Positions 51,062-58,377 of a DNA stretch of 64,000 bases are shown in pieces (positions within the stretch are counted from its first letter, which is position 1; each line of letters begins with the position of its first letter). Source of the stretch: Comamonas sp. KCTC 72670 (GTDB lineage Bacteria > Myxococcota > Myxococcia > Myxococcales > Myxococcaceae); the NCBI GenBank assembly GCA_014656495.1, contig BNCN01000001.1, forward strand, positions 372,001 through 436,000. Reading direction: 5' to 3'. The position numbers and the translations under genes were made by a program. The notes beneath the pieces were generated by a model. That model did no database searches, was not told where the DNA came from, and worked only from the letters and a program-made list of their open reading frames with translations.

Positions 51062-51529
51062 TCAGCGGATGTTGTTGATGGCCGCCTTCGCGGAGTCGTG
51101 GCGGACCTTCATGATGTTGGAGACCGCGTTGTGCTCACGGCTCTCCTTCTGCATCTCGTTCTGGAGGCTCAGGTAGGCCATGTTGAACTTCTGGCCCTCG
51201 GCGGCGAGCATCTTCTGGGCCTCGTACAGGTCCCACGCGTCCTGATTGCCGGCGGCGGCGCCCGCGCCCGAACTGCCCCCCGTCTCCGCGGTGGCGGACA
51301 TGCCCCCCGCGTGCGCCTTGGGCGCCACCGCCGACACCACCGTCTTCGTGCTGGAGATGGCCGCGCTGACGATGGGCCCCGCCGGAATCATGCCGCCCAC
51401 CAGGCCCGCGCCCGAGCGCACGACCTCGTTCGCCGCGCGCGCCAGCAGCGTGCCGAAGTCGTTGTGTGGCGTCTGTCTCGGGACGGTCTGGGTGATGGTC
51501 AGGGTGGGAATCCGACTGTCATTGGACAC
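51062..51529 (-). CDS. Candidate needle-like subunit (SctF-like C-terminus)
   Basis: A 155-residue protein from GTG 51529, 7 nt after an AGGAG site. Residues ~1-75 include a hydrophobic Gly/Ala-rich stretch (VVRSGAGLVGGMIPAGPIVSAA); the last ~50 are amphipathic helix. The final 34 residues align without gaps with the end of Salmonella PrgI as I remember it, with 12 identities: Q123, N134, A135, S137, N138, K141, V142, D145, A149, I151, N153, R155. It is first in the cluster, before SctI- and SctJ-type genes, as in prgIJK. Needle proteins are ~80 residues, so the long N-terminus is atypical; a filament or rod-associated protein is the alternative. Confidence 0.55.
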   Translation of the reverse strand: MSNDSRIPTLTITQTVPRQTPHNDFGTLLARAANEVVRSGAGLVGGMIPAGPIVSAAISSTKTVVSAVAPKAHAGGMSATAETGGSSGAGAAAGNQDAWDLYEAQKMLAAEGQKFNMAYLSLQNEMQKESREHNAVSNIMKVRHDSAKAAINNIR

Positions 51530-51755
51530 GGGCAGCCTCCTGCGGCGAGTTGCCCGGCCTGTTTCAGCGGCCGTGCCAGCGGGAAACCCCAGCAATCCCA
51601 AGCACCTGGAGGGCAGCCCACCCCCACGCGCGCTCCACGGCCCGGGAGCCGAGTCCCAAAGGCCGGACGGCGTACGTGCGGCTGGAAACTTGCGTCCGGC
51701 CCGGAGTGCCTCAGAGTTGTTGCACCCTGTTGTGTGGAGAAGAGGAGAAACCCCG

Positions 51756-52082
51756 GTGCGGACGACCGATGGCGGCCCCCAGATTGCCGAGCGCTTTCAC
51801 CCGCGCGTCGACGCCAACCTGCCGGTGAAGGTGCTCCTCAAGGGCCGCTCGGTGGAGGCTCGCGCCCGGGACGTGTCCATGGCGGGCCTGTTCCTGATGG
51901 CCCACCCGGCGGACACCACCCGGCAGCTCACCCTCGCCGTGCCGCTGCCCGGCGACCGGGAGATCGTCACCACCTGCCAGATTCGCCGCCGCGAAGTGGA
52001 CGGCGTGGCGCTGGAGTTCGGAGAGCTGGACTGGGACGACCTCATCGCCCTGGCCCGCTACCTCCACCCGCGCCTGCCCTGA
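51756..52082 (+). CDS. Single-domain PilZ protein
   Basis: A 108-residue c-di-GMP receptor. The arginine motif is in AERFHPRVDANLPVKV (RxxxR) and the second motif is DVSMAGLFLMA (DxSxxG), so binding residues are intact. GTG 51756 is 8 nt downstream of a GAGGAG site; longer in-frame extensions run antisense to the type III cluster. It is transcribed divergently from the type III cluster across 226 bp and could link c-di-GMP to it, which is inference from position only. Confidence 0.88.
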   Translation: MRTTDGGPQIAERFHPRVDANLPVKVLLKGRSVEARARDVSMAGLFLMAHPADTTRQLTLAVPLPGDREIVTTCQIRRREVDGVALEFGELDWDDLIALARYLHPRLP

Positions 52083-52095
52083 CGCCCGCTCGGGC

Positions 52096-52503
52096 TCAGG
52101 GGAGCTCGGACTTCGGCGCGGCGTCCCGGAGCCGCTCCACCAGCGACATCAGCTCCGCGCCCCGAAAGGGCTTGTGGATGTAGCCGTCCGCCCCCGCCTG
52201 GGTGGCGCTCTCCATGTCGGAGCGCTTCGCCTTCGCCGTGAGCATGTACAGGGGCACCCCGGCGGTGGCCGCGTCGCTCTTGAGGATGCGGCACACGGAG
52301 ATGCCGTCCAACTGCGGCAACACCACGTCCATCAGGATGAGCTGGAACGGCCGGCTCTTGGCCAGCTTCAGGCCCTCCAGCCCCGTGGCGGCGCAGACCA
52401 CCTCCACGGTGCCGTCGCTCAGCATGGAGCGCACCAACTCCCGGATGACCGGCTCATCCTCGACGAGGAGGATGTGGAAGGGTGCCTGGGAATTGCCAGC
52501 CAT
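52096..52503 (-). CDS. Single-domain response regulator
   Basis: A 135-residue CheY-like receiver with no output domain. Acidic pocket in LLVEDEPVIREL, phosphoacceptor Asp59 in LILMDVVLPQLDG, Thr in LTAKAKRSD and Lys in HKPF are all present, so phosphorylation is expected. No histidine kinase is encoded nearby. It is convergent with the PilZ gene (13 bp between stops). Confidence 0.93.
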   Translation of the reverse strand: MAGNSQAPFHILLVEDEPVIRELVRSMLSDGTVEVVCAATGLEGLKLAKSRPFQLILMDVVLPQLDGISVCRILKSDAATAGVPLYMLTAKAKRSDMESATQAGADGYIHKPFRGAELMSLVERLRDAAPKSELP

Positions 52504-52735
52504 GGTTCTCCGGACACGAAGCCACTGCGAACGATGCCAATGTCACCCGCCGCGCGCGGTATAGCCCTCCGGGGCTCGAATGCACCAGCGGGGATGCAAC
52601 GGATTGTGCAGTGCCCCCGTCTCCTTGTTTACGTAAGCCGGCCCCGGAATGGATGCCTCCCTTTCGTGCCATGCGTTGGGGTGATGGTGGACCCCTCCCG
52701 CGCGGCGGCTTGACGGTGGCGATGATGACCCGGGA

Positions 52736-53251
52736 ATGGCCGCGAAAGTTGAATGTCCTGAGTGCCTGGCGCCGGTCGGCGGCAACGACTTCCAGTGCAC
52801 GCAGTGCGGCCTGCGGCTGAGCCCCCAGCAGGCCAGCGGGGAATACGTCATCACGGAGCCGGCCATCGTCCGTGCCCTGCTGTCGCCGCCCCAACGCACC
52901 CGCCCCCTGGAAATCCCCCGGCCGCCGCCCCCGCAGGCCACGCCGCATGACCTGGCCACGGCCCGCTTCACGGTGCCCATGGATACCCACACCGTGCCGC
53001 ACCTGCGCGCCGGGCTGGACGCCGCCCCGCAGCCCCTCCACCCCGTCGAGGCCCACATCGCCTCCTTCATCGACGGGGACCACGCGGTGCCCGAGCTGGC
53101 CCGCGCCGCCCCGGCGGCCACCGCCCGCGCGGCGGCCCGGAATCGCACCCGGCTCGGCGGAGGACTTCCTCCAGCGCGCCGTCCGGCGGGAGGTGAGCGC
53201 AAGGAAGCGAAGCGCGGGCTCTTCGCCCGCCTCATGGGCCGGGAAGGCTGA
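52736..53251 (+). CDS. Zinc-ribbon protein of unknown function
   Basis: A 171-residue protein. CPECLAPVGGNDFQCTQC is an N-terminal zinc ribbon (two CxxC pairs). A Pro-rich linker is followed by HPVEAHIASFIDGDHAVPELARAA, a motif that in other myxobacterial proteins begins a small helical domain. After it, residues ~130-160 become Arg/Gly/Pro-rich and lose domain character before a normal-looking end (RGLFARLMGREG), so a local frameshift pair (natural or sequencing) is possible. Function unknown. Confidence 0.65.
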   Translation: MAAKVECPECLAPVGGNDFQCTQCGLRLSPQQASGEYVITEPAIVRALLSPPQRTRPLEIPRPPPPQATPHDLATARFTVPMDTHTVPHLRAGLDAAPQPLHPVEAHIASFIDGDHAVPELARAAPAATARAAARNRTRLGGGLPPARRPAGGERKEAKRGLFARLMGREG

Positions 53252-53255
53252 CCGG

Positions 53256-53269
53256 GCCGCTCTCGCGGC
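53256..53269. terminator. Short hairpin between convergent genes
   Basis: GCCGC (53256-53260), loop TCTC, GCGGC (53265-53269), between the stop codons of the zinc-ribbon and SpoIIAA-like genes. Short stem, no T-run. Confidence 0.35.
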
Positions 53270-53638
53270 TCAAGGCAGGGGGGCGTCCAACAAGCGCTCC
53301 GCCTCCTCCAGGGAGAAGGCCAGGTACGCCTCGTGCCCCACGCGGCGGCTGCTGCGCTGGAACCGCACGGCCGCCGCGATGGAGTGCCCCACCACGCGCA
53401 CCACCCGGCGAAACCCGCGGGCGCGCGCCGCTTCGACGACGCGGTCGAACTGCCCGGAGCTGGACTCCGGCAGCGCCGTCACGCCGTGCAAATCCGAGAG
53501 GATGTCGAAGCCCGGCCGGAGCCGCTCCAACGCGGCCAGGGCGGCGTCGCCAATCTGGAGCGCCTCCGCGTCGGTGACGACGCCCCAGAGGCGAATCACC
53601 AGCCGGTTCTTGCCAACGAGCGCCTCGACCGAGAACAC
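53270..53638 (-). CDS. SpoIIAA/STAS-like protein
   Basis: A 122-residue soluble protein. I start at GTG 53638, 10 nt after a perfect AGGAGG; the longer frame to 53722 adds Ser/Gly-rich residues without coding character. NRLVIRLWGVVTDAEALQIGDAALAALERL, then GFDILSDLHGVTALPESSSGQFDRVV, then GFRRVVRVVGHSIAAAVRFQR has the alternating strand/helix order of SpoIIAA-like domains. A regulatory serine cannot be assigned. It follows the Bat operon by 97 bp on the same strand. Confidence 0.65.
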   Translation of the reverse strand: MFSVEALVGKNRLVIRLWGVVTDAEALQIGDAALAALERLRPGFDILSDLHGVTALPESSSGQFDRVVEAARARGFRRVVRVVGHSIAAAVRFQRSSRRVGHEAYLAFSLEEAERLLDAPLP

Positions 53639-53734
53639 AGGGCCACGACCTCCTGGCAATACCCGCCATCCCACCGGAACGAGTCTACTCGCCGAATGGC
53701 AGGAACTTCCAGGTTTCCGCACCTGCGTGACGGG

Positions 53735-54445
53735 TCAGATTCCCGCCACGCCGTCCCGCTCGGCCCACCCCTCCAGGCCGTTGGGCAGCCGGATGCGCAC
53801 GAAGCGGCCCGTCTCCTCGAGCAGCCGGACCTTGAGCCCCGCATGCACCTCGAAGATGGAGCGGGCGCCGGCCTGGGGCAGCTCGCGCGCGACCAGGGTG
53901 GGCGCCAGCACCACCGCCTCGTGCACCGTGGCGCCCACGTAGGCGTGCGTGGCCACCAGCAGTCCGGAGGGCACGGCGATGGCGAAGAGCAGCACCGCCA
54001 GGATGCCCACCGTCGTCCGGCGCCCGGGCGCCAACACCCGCCAGAGCAGCACCAGGGCGAAGGCCGCCACCCAGGTGCCCAGGAAGGTCCACGCCACCAC
54101 GGGCCCGTCCGTGGCCGCCGCCAGCCGGGGGAGGAAGGCGTCCTCGGCGGTGGCGCCCACCACCTTGTCCACCTGCCGCGCGCGCGCCAGGGCCAGGTTG
54201 GCCTCCAGGTCCGGCGCGACGCCGCCCGCCTTCCGGGCCTGCTCCAGCGCGAGCACCGCGCGGCCCAGGTCGCCCTGCGCCAGGTGCGTGGTGCCCAGGT
54301 TGTAGAGCACGTCCGGTCCGCCCTGGCCGTTGGACAGGAGCTTCTCGTAGCCCTCCTTCGCCGCCGCGTAGTCCTCGCGCGCGTAGGCCTCGTTGGCCTT
54401 GAGGAAGATGTCCTGCGCCTCTTCCGGCGTGTAGTAGCCGCTCAC
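53735..54445 (-). CDS. batE: BatE: TPR and SH3-like membrane protein
   Basis: A 236-residue protein. Two to three TPR-like helices (AQDIFLKANEAYAREDYAAAKEGYEKLL; VLYNLGTTHLAQGDLGRAVLALEQARK) precede two membrane helices (~residues 120-170) and a C-terminal SH3-like domain (AGLKVRLLEETGRFVRIRLPNGLEGWAERDGV). This is the BatE layout of aerotolerance operons. ATG 54445 overlaps the batD stop (ATGA). It is the last gene of the run. Confidence 0.85.
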   Translation of the reverse strand: MSGYYTPEEAQDIFLKANEAYAREDYAAAKEGYEKLLSNGQGGPDVLYNLGTTHLAQGDLGRAVLALEQARKAGGVAPDLEANLALARARQVDKVVGATAEDAFLPRLAAATDGPVVAWTFLGTWVAAFALVLLWRVLAPGRRTTVGILAVLLFAIAVPSGLLVATHAYVGATVHEAVVLAPTLVARELPQAGARSIFEVHAGLKVRLLEETGRFVRIRLPNGLEGWAERDGVAGI

Positions 54446-56325
54446 GCCCAGCCCTCCATGGCCGCCGCGGCGGCATCCATGACCTTCTGACGCTCGGCCG
54501 GGTCGCCTCCGCCGCCGTAGCGGCCGAAGTCACACGCCTCCAGCACGAAGAGCACCTTGCCGCGCCGCTCCGCATCCGCGCCCGACGCGGTCAGCCGCTC
54601 CGCGAGCGCCTCACGCGTCAGGCCCACCACGGGCATGCCCAGCCGCGCCTCCAGGAAGCCGTGCAGCGCCTTCTCCACCTCGCCGTAGAAGGCCCCCACG
54701 TTCGAGCCCGACTGGAGCTTCTCGGCGTCCGCCAGGCGCTTGCGCGCGGCCTTCGCCTGCTGACGGCCGCGTCCCGCCTCGGTGCGCAGCGCCATCCGCC
54801 CGCGCACGCCGCCCAGCAGCGCCACGCCCAGCAGCAGGCCCAGCGGCGCGAGCAGCACGGGAACGAAGAAGCCCCGCTGCCACACCGGCACCCCGGGCGC
54901 GGCGAACTTCGCCTGGTAGCGCACCGGCCGCAGCCCACCCGCGGTGAGCACGTTCTTCTGCTCGTTGGCGGCGTCCGTCGAGCCCTGGGACGTCCCCGCG
55001 GACAGGGACGACGCGCCACCCGCGCCCGCCTCCACCGTGAGCGTCACCGGGTCGGTGCGCGCCACCTCGTACTTGCGGGCGCGCGGGTCGAAGTAGGTGA
55101 ACTCCAGCGGGGGCAACGTGAAGCTGCCCGTGCGCTGCGGCATCACCAGGTACTCCATCACCCGCCGGCCCTGCACGCGGTGGCGCTGCTGCGACACCTT
55201 GTCGGAGGTCGTGGGCTCGTAAATCTTGAGCGCGGCGGGGCCCTTGAGCGTGGGCGGCGTGACGTTCTTCACGTTGCCCACGCCCTCCAGCGTCACCTTC
55301 ACCGTGACGGGCTGCCCCAGCTCCACCTGCGTCTGGGACACGTCCATGGACAGCCGCCAGCTCCCGACGTGGGCGTTGGGCAGGTCCTTCGGACCACCCG
55401 GCGGCAGCGGCTTCACCTTCACCTTGAGCGGGTTGGAGACGCGGTGCACGCGGTGGCCCGCGAAGAGGAAGCCGGTGGTGATGTCCGCCTCCGCGGGGGT
55501 GATGGCCAGCGTGCCGGACTTCACCGGGAAGATGGCGCGGCGGCGCAGCAGGTAGGCGCGGTAGGGGATGCCATCCACCACGCGCTGCTCTCCGGACAGC
55601 TGCGTGGGGCTCTCCACCTCCTCCGTCCAGAAGCCCTCCAGCTTGGGCATGGTGACGGCGTCCACGCTGGACAGGTCCACGCGCGAGTAGATGTAGAGCG
55701 ACAGCGTCACCTGCTCGCCCACGTACACCGTGTCCCGGTCCAGGCTGGCGCGGAGGAACAGGTCGGAGTCGCCGCGCGGGATGGTGGGCCGGTCCGGCTC
55801 CATCATGTCGCCGAAGGCCTCCTCCATCTGCTGCATCTGCGACTGGAGGCTGCTGAAGGGGTCCGGCTGCCGCCCACGGCCCGACTGCGCCGACGCGGGC
55901 GGTCCGCCCACGCGGCCGGCGCGCACCGTCAGCTCCACGGGCTGCGTGCGGTACGTCTTGCCGCGCACGGTGATCTCCGACGGCGGAATCTTGAGCCGGC
56001 CCGGGCGCTTGGCCTGCATCGTCAGCACTTGCCGGGTGACGTCCTGGATGACGGCGGGGCCGCCGCCGGACAGGGAGATGGAGCGCTGGCTGCTGCGCGA
56101 GCTGGAGAGGATGGCGAAGTCGTCCGACTCCGGCACCTTCACCTGCGCGTTGGAGGGCGCGTCCACCACCACCACCGTCAGGCGGAAGGTGTCCTCGGTG
56201 CCCACCTCCTCGCGGTCCACCGTCTGGTAGAAATCGAGGTCATCCGAGGCCGCCCACGCCGGCGCGGTGGCCAGCAGGGCGAACACGGCGAACACCACGC
56301 CGAGGGCGCTACCAGTCCTTCTCAT
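54442..56325 (-). CDS. batD: BatD: large extracytoplasmic Bat protein
   Basis: A 627-residue protein with a Sec signal (first ~26 residues, cleavage near AWA). Several Ig-like beta domains follow: VDREEVGTEDTFRLTVVVVDAP, LRASLDRDTVYVGEQVTLSLYIYSRVDLSS and DVSQTQVELGQPVTVKVTLEGVGNVKNV are the typical BatD opening strands. One membrane helix (~500-525) and a helical cytoplasmic tail (EKALHGFLEARLGMPVVGLTREALAERL) complete it. It probably works with the VWA proteins BatA/BatB at the membrane. It overlaps the batC end by 17 bp. Confidence 0.9.
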   Translation of the reverse strand: MRRTGSALGVVFAVFALLATAPAWAASDDLDFYQTVDREEVGTEDTFRLTVVVVDAPSNAQVKVPESDDFAILSSSRSSQRSISLSGGGPAVIQDVTRQVLTMQAKRPGRLKIPPSEITVRGKTYRTQPVELTVRAGRVGGPPASAQSGRGRQPDPFSSLQSQMQQMEEAFGDMMEPDRPTIPRGDSDLFLRASLDRDTVYVGEQVTLSLYIYSRVDLSSVDAVTMPKLEGFWTEEVESPTQLSGEQRVVDGIPYRAYLLRRRAIFPVKSGTLAITPAEADITTGFLFAGHRVHRVSNPLKVKVKPLPPGGPKDLPNAHVGSWRLSMDVSQTQVELGQPVTVKVTLEGVGNVKNVTPPTLKGPAALKIYEPTTSDKVSQQRHRVQGRRVMEYLVMPQRTGSFTLPPLEFTYFDPRARKYEVARTDPVTLTVEAGAGGASSLSAGTSQGSTDAANEQKNVLTAGGLRPVRYQAKFAAPGVPVWQRGFFVPVLLAPLGLLLGVALLGGVRGRMALRTEAGRGRQQAKAARKRLADAEKLQSGSNVGAFYGEVEKALHGFLEARLGMPVVGLTREALAERLTASGADAERRGKVLFVLEACDFGRYGGGGDPAERQKVMDAAAAAMEGWA

Positions 56326-57319
56326 TCGGCTTCCTCTGCTTCTTCTTCTGCTGGAACCGCCAGAGCTGGAGGTTCTTCTCGTTCTGCTTCATCGCGTCCA
56401 GGAGGCGCTCCGCCTCCTGCCGGTCCAGTTCCGACTCACTGGCGCCCCCATCGGACTCGGAGGCCTCCGAGTCTTCTTCTCCCGCGGTGCCGCCGTCACT
56501 GCCACCGTCCTGGGGCTCGCCCTCACCGTCGTCCTGTCCACCATCCGCGCCGCCGTCCGCGCCGCCATCGCCCTTGTCCGGCGGGCCCTGGTCGCCACCG
56601 TCCGCGCCCCCATCCGAGCCGGCGTCCGAGCCACCATCCCCGTCCCCACCGTCCGCGCCGCCGTCCTCGCCGCCATCGCTGGCGCCGCCATCCGCGCCGC
56701 CGTCTTCACCGCCGTCCGCGCCACCGTCGGTGCCGCTGTCCTGCGGCGTGCCGCCATCCCCCTTCGTGCCGCCGTCCTCGCCCGCGTCAGGACGTCCGCC
56801 GTCGCTGCCAGCGTCGTCGCCGCCGTCCGTGCCGCCATCCTGGCCCTTGTCCTGCGGCGGCGGGAGGTTGCGCAGCACCACCTCGTAGTTGTGGCGGGCC
56901 TGCATGTCCTGCGGGTCCAGGGTGAGCGCGCGCCGGTAGGACTTCAGCGCCTCCGCCCGGTCCCCGGTCGTCGCGTGCAGGTTGCCCAGGTTGTACCAGG
57001 CCTTCTGGCGCAGGTCGGCGCGGTTGGACTCCGTCACCGTGTGGAAGAGCGCCTTCGCCTCGTCGATGCGCCCCAGCTTCGCCAGCGCGTCCGCGCGGTT
57101 GAAGTCCACCACCACGTCGTTGGGCCGCTCCTTCTTCGCGGCCTCGAACGCGGCGAGCGCCTCATCGAAGCGGCCCGCCGTGTACGCGGCGCGGCCCTGC
57201 TCCACCAGCGGGTGGTCGCGCTCCAGCGGACCGGCGGCCAGCACGTGCGAGGGCATCGCCAGCGACGTCGCCAGCCCCCACGCCAGCCACTTCGTCGCGC
57301 GCGGCATCTTCCCGCTCAT
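56309..57319 (-). CDS. batC: BatC: TPR protein with long Gly/Asp-rich linker
   Basis: A 336-residue protein. An N-terminal signal (~27 residues, ending HVLAAG) precedes about three TPR motifs (LVEQGRAAYTAGRFDEALAAFEAAKKERP; AWYNLGNLHATTGDRAEALKSYRRALTLDP). Residues ~155-285 are a GGxDGG-type repeat, and the C-terminus LDRQEAERLLDAMKQNEKNLQLWRFQQKKKQ matches the end of BatC proteins. ATG 57319 overlaps the batB stop. The repeat is far longer than in typical BatC. Confidence 0.87.
   Translation of the reverse strand: MSGKMPRATKWLAWGLATSLAMPSHVLAAGPLERDHPLVEQGRAAYTAGRFDEALAAFEAAKKERPNDVVVDFNRADALAKLGRIDEAKALFHTVTESNRADLRQKAWYNLGNLHATTGDRAEALKSYRRALTLDPQDMQARHNYEVVLRNLPPPQDKGQDGGTDGGDDAGSDGGRPDAGEDGGTKGDGGTPQDSGTDGGADGGEDGGADGGASDGGEDGGADGGDGDGGSDAGSDGGADGGDQGPPDKGDGGADGGADGGQDDGEGEPQDGGSDGGTAGEEDSEASESDGGASESELDRQEAERLLDAMKQNEKNLQLWRFQQKKKQRKPNEKDW
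56487..56880 (-). repeat. Asp/Gly (GGADGG-type) coding repeat in batC
   Basis: On the minus strand, triplets GGC-GGC-GCG-GAC and variants repeat in frame, encoding GGADGGEDGGADGG and similar for about 130 residues. It resembles Ca2+-binding or flexible acidic linkers seen across myxobacterial exported proteins; it probably varies in length between strains. Confidence 0.75.
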
Positions 57320-58377
57320 GGCGACGTCCTCCGGCGCGCGGACGGCCGCAGCAGCATGCCCAGCGCCAGCAGGGCCAGCCCCGGGATGGCGTACGACTGG
57401 AAGCGCTCGTCGTAGCGGACCGTCACCCGGCTCTCCAGCTCACTCTTCTGCATCTGGTCGATGCGCTCCACCACCTGCGACATGGCCACGCCGCGCGGCT
57501 GGAAGTAGAAGGCGCCTCCCGTGGCCTCGGCGATGGCCGTCAGGCCCGCCCGGTCCAGGCGCGAAATCACCGTCTCCCCCGCCGCGTCCTTCTTGTAGTC
57601 CACGAACATGCCGCGCCGGTCGAAGACGGGGATGGGCTCGCCGGACTCCGAGCCCACGCCCACCGCCAGCACCTGCACGCCCGCGTCCTTCAACTGCTCG
57701 GTGGCCTCGGACACGTCGCCCACCAGGTCCTCGCCGTCCGACAGCAGCACCACCACGCGCTCCTTCGAGCCGCGGTCCGCGTTCTCCAGCACCTGCCACG
57801 ACAGCCGCAGCGCCGCGCCCACGTTGGTGCCGCCCTGGGGCATCACCTCCGGGTCCACCGCGCGCAGGAACAGCTTCACCGCCGAGTAGTCCGACGTGAG
57901 CGGGGACTGGATGAACGCGTCGCCCGCGAACACCACCAGGCCCACCCGGTCACCCTTCAGCTCGTCCAGCAGCGTGGACAGCTCCAGCTTCGCGCGCTCC
58001 AACCGGCTGGGCTGGACGTCGCGCGCCAGCATGGACTTGGAGGCATCCAGCGCCACCACCACGTCGATGCCGCGCCGCTTCGTCAGCTCGCTCTTGGTGC
58101 CACACTGCGGCTGCGCCAGCGCGAAGCCGAAGAGCGCCAGGCCCAGGCCGTAGAGCCCGCCCTGCGTCGCCGGGCGCCACGCCGACACGCCGGGCGTGAA
58201 GCGCTCCGCGTGGCGTTCGTGCAGCAGCGCCCGGATGCGCGAGCGGCGCCGCAGCGCCCCCACCAGCGCGAGCAGGCCCAGGGCCACGCCCACGAGCACC
58301 AACAGCAGGAACACGGGCTGCGCGAGCCCCGCCTGATAACCGAGCACGGTGAAGCGCCAGGGTTCCACGGGCGTCAC
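57316..58377 (-). CDS. batB: BatB: membrane VWA-domain protein
   Basis: A 353-residue protein. Two N-terminal membrane helices (QPVFLLLVLVGVALGLLALV is the first), a von Willebrand A domain with MIDAS motif VVALDASKSM and downstream Thr/Asp elements (SPLTSDYSAVK, LLSDGEDLVGD), and a C-terminal membrane helix (YAIPGLALLALGMLL). VWA proteins of this type bind metal-dependent partners and usually work with MoxR ATPases. It starts in the GTG/ATG overlap with batA's end. Confidence 0.92.
   Translation of the reverse strand: MTPVEPWRFTVLGYQAGLAQPVFLLLVLVGVALGLLALVGALRRRSRIRALLHERHAERFTPGVSAWRPATQGGLYGLGLALFGFALAQPQCGTKSELTKRRGIDVVVALDASKSMLARDVQPSRLERAKLELSTLLDELKGDRVGLVVFAGDAFIQSPLTSDYSAVKLFLRAVDPEVMPQGGTNVGAALRLSWQVLENADRGSKERVVVLLSDGEDLVGDVSEATEQLKDAGVQVLAVGVGSESGEPIPVFDRRGMFVDYKKDAAGETVISRLDRAGLTAIAEATGGAFYFQPRGVAMSQVVERIDQMQKSELESRVTVRYDERFQSYAIPGLALLALGMLLRPSARRRTSP

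Noticed and set aside
51561..51579. Possible sigma-54 promoter before the type III cluster (CTGGCACG followed by CTGAAAC on the minus strand)
   Set aside because: The -24 half is perfect but the -12 half lacks the essential GC, and no activator-binding repeats are seen.
52629..52636. TTACGTAA palindrome between the response regulator and the zinc-ribbon gene
   Set aside because: Only 8 bp and not associated with a recognisable promoter or regulator; it may be chance.
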